DNA from: an uncultured beta proteobacterium
GTDB lineage: Bacteria > Pseudomonadota > Gammaproteobacteria > Burkholderiales > Burkholderiaceae
Reading direction: 5' to 3'
DNA length: 5,579 bases
Assembly: GCA_903845455.1 (NCBI GenBank)
Contig: CAIMXN010000088.1
Location: forward strand, 1 to 5,579
Each line of letters begins with the position of its first letter. Within the stretch, counting starts at the first letter, position 1. The notes under the pieces are model-generated. The model had not been told where the DNA came from, did not search any database, and saw only the letters and a list, made by a program, of their open reading frames with translations. The position numbers were made by a program, and so were the translations under genes. This document shows positions 1 through 5,579 of the stretch, in pieces.

Positions 1-2169
1 GTTAATCATGCGCTTGGCTAGCAAGCCGTAGGTTTCTTGCGCAGCATAATCCGACTCTTCCGACTGATACAAAAATACTAAATCTAGATCGGATGCATAG
101 CCCAACTCTTTTCCGCCCAACTTTCCATAAGAAATCACTGCAAATGGAACATCACTGGAGGGATCCTGAGTTTCTGGTAAATCAAATTTCTTGGCAACTG
201 ACGGCCACACCCTCTCAAAGGTCGTTTGCAAGATTAAATCCGCTAAGGCGGATAGATGATCACTCACTTTTTCAACGGGAAGGGCTTGGTCAACCCCAAT
301 ACCAAGATCAGCCAATAAAGTGATAAAGGTTTCAGTGTGCTGGGTAACACGCAAGATATCCATAGCCTGCTCTGAGCTATCACCATCACCCATCACATCA
401 TCTAAGCGCATATTTAAGGTTGTTTTAACCTCGCGCCAATAATCCTCTGGGTTTTCTATTAGGAGGGCCTCGGCACGTGGATGAAGTAAATGATCCAAGA
501 GATGTGGATGCCTAGTTAAATACTGCGCACCCCACTGTGACGCCTTCAGTAAAGCCAGTACATTGGATAGTGCCTTTGGATACTCTGACAAGATTGAGAG
601 ATAGGCACTCCTTCTAGCAATCGCTTCCAATAAATCAAAAAAGCGTAGCAAGGTGTTATCTGCAGTGGTCTGATGAGTAGTATCGACCTGTAAACTCTCC
701 GCTGCTTTGCGGATAAGATTATGAAAAATTAAACGGCTTTTATCTGGTAACTGCCTTTCTTTTGGACTTCCATTCCAACTCTGCCAACGTAATATTGATT
801 CTGGAAAATAAATCACATCTGGCTCCCAATCAATCGACAAAGGCGCCTGATCCAAGCGCTCACTGTCTTTCAGAACAAAAGCCTTTTCAAAAAGCTGGGC
901 AACGGTATTTTGATGACCCTCTAACTCAGCAAGAAATTGTGCGGTGTTCGCTATAACATTAGAACCGGCCATGCTCTGAGCAAGACGTTTACGGGCAGCT
1001 TCATCATCCGGTAAATAATGGGTTTGCTGATCCTCCCAAATTTGAATGCGATGCTCTAGACGCCTCAGAAATATATATGCATCTTTTAAGGCCCGAACCT
1101 CGCCAGCAGGCAAGATCCCATTTTTCTGAATCAAACTCAATATTTCTAAGGTGGGTCGAGTACGAAAACGCGGATCGGTACCTCCTCGCATGAGTTGAAA
1201 CATTTGCGCCAAAAATTCAATTTCCCGAATGCCACCACGGCCCAATTTAATATCACGGGAACGTCCATGGTGGCCAGAGGAGCGCTTCTCAGCCTCATGC
1301 TGAATCTGTGCGTGCAAATCACGAATAGCCGCAATCACACCATAATCCAAATGGCGACGGTAAACAAATGGGCGAATCATGTGATCTAGCTCTTTTTCAC
1401 AATTTGCAAAAAAGGGTGAATCGGACATCGGCGCAATCAATCTACCCTTGATCCATGCATACCGCTCCCACTCACGACCCTGTACCAGAAGATATTCTTC
1501 CAACATGTCTAGGCTACACACTAGAGGGCCAGAATCGCCATTGGGCCGTAAACGCATATCTACTCGAAACACAAATCCATTGGCATCATGCTCAGATAAC
1601 AACTTGATGAGGCGCTTACCCATTCGCGTAAACCACTCATAATGAGAAAGACTTTTAGGGCCACCCTGCGTCTCCCCCTCCTGCTCATAAAGAAATATCA
1701 AATCAATATCTGAAGAAAGATTGAGTTCGCGGCCTCCTAGCTTGCCCATACCAACCACCATCAAAGGCATTTCGGCATTACTGGAAGTGCTCCAAGGCGC
1801 CCCAAAGCGCCTTTGAAGATCCTCGCGAATATAAGCAATTGCCAGCGAAACCGCTAACTCAGCAAATGTACTCAGACTATGTGTTACTTCATCAAGATCC
1901 GCCAAGCCATTGAGATCGCGAAACCCCAAACACAACATTAAACGCTGGCGAGCCAGCCGTAGATCCGCCATAAATTGAGTCTCATCTTGATCCTCATGGG
2001 TAATAGCAAGCTCACATGGGCTCAAGAGATTACAGATAAACGCTAAATCAATTTTTTGAGGGGTCTGGCTACGTAATTCAACCTCCCAGTCTGGCCGTGC
2101 ATTTAGCCAACGCTGGGCATAAGTGGAGTGCCCTTTTAAAAAGTCCATTTGCGTGGAAAAATTCGTCAT
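1..2169 (-). CDS. glnE: Bifunctional glutamine synthetase adenylyltransferase / adenylyl-removing enzyme (C-terminus beyond window)
   Basis: GlnE adds AMP to a tyrosine of glutamine synthetase and removes it again, switching the enzyme off or on with nitrogen status signalled through PII and glutamine. Seen here: 723 codons without a stop, running off the left edge. The family is usually about 920-950 residues, so roughly 200 C-terminal residues are missing. Two nucleotidyltransferase centres are visible. The N-terminal adenylyl-removing one has GMGKLGGRELNLSSDIDL at 140-157 (Asp154 and Asp156), followed by RVDMRLRPNGDSG at 202-214. The C-terminal adenylyltransferase one has SYGKLGGKELGYASDLDL at 680-697 (Asp694 and Asp696). 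Between them lie KLGRGGIREIEF at 308-319 and the conserved helical segment containing YLSILSEYP (523-531) and HPHLLD (554-559). The ATG at 2169-2167 is chosen because an in-frame TAA (2181-2179) lies just upstream, with no other start codon between. The upstream purines (AAGATGGTGG) give only a weak ribosome binding site. Identification is very secure; both active centres look intact. Confidence 0.97.
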   Translation of the reverse strand, partial: MTNFSTQMDFLKGHSTYAQRWLNARPDWEVELRSQTPQKIDLAFICNLLSPCELAITHEDQDETQFMADLRLARQRLMLCLGFRDLNGLADLDEVTHSLSTFAELAVSLAIAYIREDLQRRFGAPWSTSSNAEMPLMVVGMGKLGGRELNLSSDIDLIFLYEQEGETQGGPKSLSHYEWFTRMGKRLIKLLSEHDANGFVFRVDMRLRPNGDSGPLVCSLDMLEEYLLVQGREWERYAWIKGRLIAPMSDSPFFANCEKELDHMIRPFVYRRHLDYGVIAAIRDLHAQIQHEAEKRSSGHHGRSRDIKLGRGGIREIEFLAQMFQLMRGGTDPRFRTRPTLEILSLIQKNGILPAGEVRALKDAYIFLRRLEHRIQIWEDQQTHYLPDDEAARKRLAQSMAGSNVIANTAQFLAELEGHQNTVAQLFEKAFVLKDSERLDQAPLSIDWEPDVIYFPESILRWQSWNGSPKERQLPDKSRLIFHNLIRKAAESLQVDTTHQTTADNTLLRFFDLLEAIARRSAYLSILSEYPKALSNVLALLKASQWGAQYLTRHPHLLDHLLHPRAEALLIENPEDYWREVKTTLNMRLDDVMGDGDSSEQAMDILRVTQHTETFITLLADLGIGVDQALPVEKVSDHLSALADLILQTTFERVWPSVAKKFDLPETQDPSSDVPFAVISYGKLGGKELGYASDLDLVFLYQSEESDYAAQETYGLLAKRMIN
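1794..1813. repeat. Perfect 7-bp inverted repeat inside glnE
   Basis: AAGGCGC (1794-1800) and GCGCCTT (1807-1813) are exact reverse complements around a 6-base spacer. In the glnE message they would form a GC-rich stem-loop, across codons reading QRRFGAPW just upstream of the adenylyl-removing centre. The hairpin is visible in the sequence. It has no U-run behind it, so it is not a terminator, and any function is unknown. Confidence 0.45.
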
Positions 2170-2238
2170 ACCACCATCTTAATCCGAGCTCTAGAGGACT
2201 CTTGGCGATCCCCTTGAGGGTGACGGATAATAGAGCCT
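2170..2238. promoter_or_regulatory. Divergent intergenic region between glnE and yhdP
   Basis: These 69 bases are all that separates two head-to-head start codons, so the promoters of both genes must lie here or reach into the opposite coding sequence. It contains the overlapping palindromes GAGCTC (2186-2191) and CTCTAGAG (2189-2196), and a small CCCT-TG-AGGG inverted repeat (2212-2221 region). I see no convincing sigma-70 or sigma-54 (TGGCAC-N5-TTGC) promoter for glnE on the minus strand. The best -10-like hexamer there, TATTAT at 2232-2227, lacks a -35 at usable spacing. Neither gene has a strong Shine-Dalgarno sequence. That the region is regulatory follows from the geometry; no specific regulator site is recognised. 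Confidence 0.7.
2202..2231 (+). promoter_or_regulatory. Candidate sigma-70 promoter for yhdP
   Basis: TTGGCG (2202-2207, 4 of 6 to TTGACA) and GATAAT (2226-2231, 5 of 6 to TATAAT) are 18 bases apart, an acceptable spacer. Transcription would then begin about 7 bases after the -10, at around 2238-2239, which coincides with the first ATG of the gene. It is the best promoter-like pair in the gap on this strand. It was found by eye and short matches of this kind occur by chance, so this is a candidate only. Confidence 0.4.
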
Positions 2239-5200
2239 ATGCTTCGCAACCTCATCTCGCCTCGCCTTCTGAGCATGCTTCAAAAACGTCCTCCAGGTGG
2301 AAGTGGGCGGTGGGGTAAGCGCGCACTCATTCTAGCCAGTCTCATTTTGACTGTGTTTGTCCTTGGGCATCTTGGGGTGCGATTCTTACTTTGGCCTCAA
2401 ATTGAGAAGTCAAAACCCGCCTTAGAGAAGCTCATTAGCGCCCGAATTGGTACAAATGTCTCGATGGATGATGTCCAAGTTTCATGGACTGGAATTAGGC
2501 CAAGCTTCGAAATCACGGGATTGCGTTTTAATAGCCCCTCAAAAGCCACGCCACTTTTAGAAATTCAAAAAATTAGCGGGGAATTAAGTTGGATTTCTTT
2601 CTATCACCTCGAGCCCTACTTTCATGAACTTCATTTTGATAGGGCTCAAATTTATGCCCAAAGAAATGCCAAAGGCATAGTCTCTATTGCAGGTATTCCG
2701 ATTAGTGCAAAATCAGATAATTTTTCAGCTGAGAACTGGTTATTTGCACAAAATACCATCAAAGTAAGCAATGCAAAATTCTTTTGGGAAGATCTTCAAA
2801 ACAAGCAATTAAATGCCTCAGTGGAGATTCAAGAATTTAATCTGAGCAATGGTCTGCGCAACCATCGCAGTGCTTTAATCGCAAGTACACCTTGGCACAA
2901 AGGCCAAATTCAAATCAATGCTGACTTTACACATCGTCTTGGTGGCCAAGCTGGAAATTGGCAGGATTGGATCGGTGAATTTTCCTGGGATTTCACTAGT
3001 CTGAACCTCAATCAACTTACAAAAGATTTTAAAGTACCCCTCTACGCCTTAGAAGGTAGCGTCAGCTCAACAGGAAAAATGAATCTTGACCGCGGTAAAC
3101 CTGATGGTGGAGCCCTCAATATTGCAGCCGATAAACTAAAAATTCAATTGGCTAAAGATGAAGATGCGATTGAATTTGGCAGACTTGAGACTGATCTCAT
3201 TCAAACAACAGATAAAAAAATGCTTTCTGTGAGCACTAAGTCACTTGCATGGCGAGACATGGATAGCCCGAGTTCCTCACCACTTGAGCACCTAAGTCCC
3301 ATGACCTTCCGGTGGAAACCGCCTGAAGATAATGGTGAAATCAAAGAATTTGGCTTTTCTTCTCCCCAAATTTTGGTTGAAGATATAGTCCTCTTTGCAC
3401 TCAATCTTCCACTACCTAAAAAAGTGAAGCAATGGATTAAGGCCTCACAAGCTGATGGTGAATTACAAAACTTAGAAATCCATTGGGCAGAAAGTCGATC
3501 TGCGCTAGCTGCCTTACGCATACCCGGAACTTGGTTTAATCCTGATAAATTAGATTTCACTATCAGCGCCAAACTGATTAATTTAAGTTTTGTTGGCATC
3601 AATAAATCTATCCCGAGTGTTTCTCATTTATCTGGAAACCTGACAAGCGACCAAAAACAAGGCAGTCTCAATCTCGCATCCACCAATCTAAAAATTGAAA
3701 TGCATGACTTTCTCATGGAGCCTACGATCAAACTGGATAAGGCCAGTGGGCAGATTAGCTGGGCGCAATACAAAGGCGGCTGGATTATTAATGCTAAACA
3801 AGTAGCGCTTAGCAATTCTGAGCTGAATGCTACTCTCAATAGTAATTACATCCTAGGTGGTCCGAAGCAAGCTGATCAAATGACGCTTGATATGAGCTTT
3901 GCACAAGCAAAACTCATGAGCGCATATCGTTACCTTCCAGTTGGCATGGATGGCGATACCAAGCAATATCTTAGTAAAGCATTTGATGCAGGCCTCATTC
4001 GTAACGGTAGCCTCCATATCAAAGGTGACCCCAATCAAATCCCCTTCCCCAAGGGGCAGGTTGGCGAGTTCTCACTGAACCTACCCATTACTGATGTTAC
4101 CTTCAAACCCCTGCCTCTCCTGCCTAAATCACAAGGGGAATGGTCGGCTTTCACCAATCTCAATGGTGAAGTCAAGATGACACAGTCCGCATTAAGTGTG
4201 GACATTAGTAAAGCGAATTATCAAAGTGTTGTCCTGAGCAATATTCATGCAGAAATTCCCAGTGTCAGTGCCAAGCAATTAATGCTCTCTGTCGATGGAA
4301 GCGCTCAAGGAGAAGCGCAACAAATGCTTCAGTATCTCTTTGCGTCTCCAATTGGAAAAAGCCAAGAGAGCCTAGAAAAAAATCTGAAGATTTCAGGTTC
4401 GACAACTTTAAGTCTAGGTTTAAAAATTCCCTTATCCGGTAAAGCGGATCCTCGCATTGATGCAAAGTTAGATATCCCAGGCAATCGTGCTCAGTGGGGT
4501 AGCTTTCCACCACTAGAGAATCTTAAAGGCAAGATTCGGATTACCGAAATCAATCCTGAATTTGAAAATGTCACTGCGAACTTCTTGGGTGGTGATATCA
4601 AAATTACTAGTACACCCTCTTCGACCAATAACACTAGCTTTAGCATTAATGGAAATATCGATAGTAATTTTATTAAGCAATATTTTTCCAAAGACTTAAA
4701 TCCTCAAGCCAGAGCTATTCTGAATGGTATGAATGGCTCAGCAAAATATGAGGGCTCACTTGATTTCAATAAAGTAGGCAGTGAAACCAAGCTTAAATTA
4801 GATTTAAGAAATTGGGCTAGTCTTGCTCCATCCCCAGCAAACAAAGTATTAGGTACTCCGATGCTAGGCCAAATTAATCTCAAGACCTATACCAATAGCA
4901 AAGTAAATGATTCACGCTTCACTTGGCTTACAACACTTGGCGAACAAATCACCCTGCAGGGCAGTCTCGGTCTGGATAATGAACTTCGTTATGCCTTAGG
5001 CATCGGAGGTCCTGCTAATCTGCCTCAACAAGGCTTTGCATTCAACTTACAAACAGGTGAGCTCAATATAGATGCATGGCAAGCGTTTTTAAATACTGGG
5101 CAGCAAAACAAGGTGAGCAAGCAGAATATTACTAGCGCTGGCAATATTCAAGTAAATGCACAAATCAAAAAACTGATTCTGCTAGATCGTCCATGGACTG

Positions 5201-5579
5201 ATGTTGGCTTAATCGCGAATAACAAAAATGATGTCTGGCAACTGCGCCTCAATTCCCCACAAGTTGCTGGGCAACTTGCGTGGCAAGAAGAGAATGCAAG
5301 TAATCCGAGTGGCTTAATTTCTGGGCACTTAAGCCGCTTAAAAATTCCAGAGATACCCCCTAGTACAAACTCTTTATCAGAGCCCACCATCAAAAATCAA
5401 AGCCCTCTTTCACAACAGAGCAAGATTAAAGAGAAACTGAGTCCTGACTCTATACCCAGTTTAAATATCACTATCGATGATTTTTCTTGGCCGAAAGTGC
5501 AACTAGGGTCGCTCAAGATTAAGTCCCGCACCAGCAAAAATCTCTTAAACATCGAATCTGTTCAGATATCCAACCTGCA
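2239..5579 (+). CDS. yhdP: YhdP family (DUF3971 / TIGR02099) AsmA-like inner-membrane-anchored protein (C-terminus beyond window)
   Basis: YhdP-type proteins are very large AsmA-like proteins with one N-terminal membrane anchor and a long periplasmic beta-rich body. In E. coli YhdP acts with TamB and YdbH in moving phospholipids to the outer membrane; the same role here is inferred from family. Seen: 1113 complete codons, open to the right edge. A basic N-terminus (KRPPGG...RWGKR) precedes a hydrophobic segment at about 29-51. The opening AsmA-like motif follows (LEKLISARIGTNVSMDDVQV, then SWTGIRPSFEITGLRF). Family blocks come next: LPLPKKVKQWI...ADGELQNLEIHW (about 390-415), RYLPVG (564-569) with YLSKAFDAGLIRNG (577-590) and IPFPKGQVGEF (601-611), NPQARAILNGMNGSAKYEGSL (about 821-841), and IPSLNITIDDFSW...LGSLKIKS near 1072-1096. 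The start is the first ATG after an in-frame TGA at 2221-2223; Met13 (2275) is an alternative. Ribosome binding is weak (AGAG at 2232-2235, too close). In Burkholderiales the genes nit, tldD and aroG often follow; they are not visible here. Confidence 0.92.
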   Translation, partial: MLRNLISPRLLSMLQKRPPGGSGRWGKRALILASLILTVFVLGHLGVRFLLWPQIEKSKPALEKLISARIGTNVSMDDVQVSWTGIRPSFEITGLRFNSPSKATPLLEIQKISGELSWISFYHLEPYFHELHFDRAQIYAQRNAKGIVSIAGIPISAKSDNFSAENWLFAQNTIKVSNAKFFWEDLQNKQLNASVEIQEFNLSNGLRNHRSALIASTPWHKGQIQINADFTHRLGGQAGNWQDWIGEFSWDFTSLNLNQLTKDFKVPLYALEGSVSSTGKMNLDRGKPDGGALNIAADKLKIQLAKDEDAIEFGRLETDLIQTTDKKMLSVSTKSLAWRDMDSPSSSPLEHLSPMTFRWKPPEDNGEIKEFGFSSPQILVEDIVLFALNLPLPKKVKQWIKASQADGELQNLEIHWAESRSALAALRIPGTWFNPDKLDFTISAKLINLSFVGINKSIPSVSHLSGNLTSDQKQGSLNLASTNLKIEMHDFLMEPTIKLDKASGQISWAQYKGGWIINAKQVALSNSELNATLNSNYILGGPKQADQMTLDMSFAQAKLMSAYRYLPVGMDGDTKQYLSKAFDAGLIRNGSLHIKGDPNQIPFPKGQVGEFSLNLPITDVTFKPLPLLPKSQGEWSAFTNLNGEVKMTQSALSVDISKANYQSVVLSNIHAEIPSVSAKQLMLSVDGSAQGEAQQMLQYLFASPIGKSQESLEKNLKISGSTTLSLGLKIPLSGKADPRIDAKLDIPGNRAQWGSFPPLENLKGKIRITEINPEFENVTANFLGGDIKITSTPSSTNNTSFSINGNIDSNFIKQYFSKDLNPQARAILNGMNGSAKYEGSLDFNKVGSETKLKLDLRNWASLAPSPANKVLGTPMLGQINLKTYTNSKVNDSRFTWLTTLGEQITLQGSLGLDNELRYALGIGGPANLPQQGFAFNLQTGELNIDAWQAFLNTGQQNKVSKQNITSAGNIQVNAQIKKLILLDRPWTDVGLIANNKNDVWQLRLNSPQVAGQLAWQEENASNPSGLISGHLSRLKIPEIPPSTNSLSEPTIKNQSPLSQQSKIKEKLSPDSIPSLNITIDDFSWPKVQLGSLKIKSRTSKNLLNIESVQISNL
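4041..4056. repeat. Perfect 6-bp inverted repeat with C-tetraloop inside yhdP
   Basis: CCCCTT (4041-4046), loop CCCC (4047-4050) and AAGGGG (4051-4056) form a perfect hairpin over the codons for the conserved IPFPKG motif. No T-run follows, so it is not an intrinsic terminator. Pro and Phe codons may produce it by chance. Confidence 0.4.

Noticed and set aside
93..323. 76-codon plus-strand open frame opposite the 3' part of the visible glnE
   Set aside because: It is antisense to the conserved GlnE adenylyltransferase domain, and its translation has no recognisable features.
2210..2222. CCCT-TG-AGGG inverted repeat as a possible terminator
   Set aside because: The stem is only about 4 bp, no T-run follows on either strand, and it lies between divergent starts where a terminator is not expected.
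2097..2318. Plus-strand frame of 73 codons bridging the intergenic gap
   Set aside because: It overlaps the starts of both glnE and yhdP in a different frame. Its translation looks like random non-coding sequence, and the two large genes explain the region better.
3201..3602. 133-codon open frame on the minus strand inside yhdP
   Set aside because: It is wholly antisense to a continuous frame carrying recognisable YhdP motifs. Its translation shows no family pattern and no promoter or ribosome binding site precedes it.
4265..4691. Two overlapping minus-strand frames inside yhdP
   Set aside because: Both are antisense shadows of the YhdP reading frame, with no motif, signal or ribosome binding site.
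1..5579. CRISPR arrays, tRNA genes, insertion sequences or a novel defence-type system
   Set aside because: No regularly spaced repeats, cloverleaf sequences, transposase motifs or terminal repeats were seen. Two continuous core-gene frames account for almost every base.

Overview
The window holds two large divergent genes, each cut by a window edge, separated by a 69-bp gap. The left gene (minus strand, 2169 down to 1) is glnE, the bifunctional glutamine synthetase adenylyltransferase / adenylyl-removing enzyme. The right gene (plus strand, 2239 to 5579) is a very large membrane-anchored AsmA-like protein of the YhdP / DUF3971 (TIGR02099) family. Neither large frame is closed inside the window. 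Each was found by translating from its start codon to the window edge, and no stop was met in either. The shorter open frames elsewhere in the window lie inside these two genes in other frames and are read as shadows.

The protein sequences and the glnE<->yhdP divergent pair suggest a betaproteobacterium of the Burkholderiales. The AT-leaning composition and the Lys/Asn/Ser/Gln-rich YhdP fit a small-genome freshwater lineage such as Polynucleobacter. That genus call rests on general resemblance and recalled gene order, not on a search.

Layout: 1-2169, glnE, 723 N-terminal residues visible, with about 200 C-terminal residues expected to the left. 2170-2238, shared divergent 5' region with one candidate promoter for the right-hand gene. 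2239-5579, yhdP, 1113 complete codons visible, C-terminus off the right edge. There is no RNA gene, mobile element, CRISPR array or other stretch over 300 bases without a gene.

The two genes have no obvious shared job. GlnE tunes glutamine synthetase activity to nitrogen status in the cytoplasm. YhdP-family proteins span the periplasm from an inner-membrane anchor and are linked to phospholipid transport and outer-membrane integrity. I see ordinary chromosomal core genes and no sign of an undescribed system. The more interesting points are the very short intergenic gap, a promoter candidate that would place the transcript start at the yhdP ATG, and two perfect short inverted repeats inside coding sequence.
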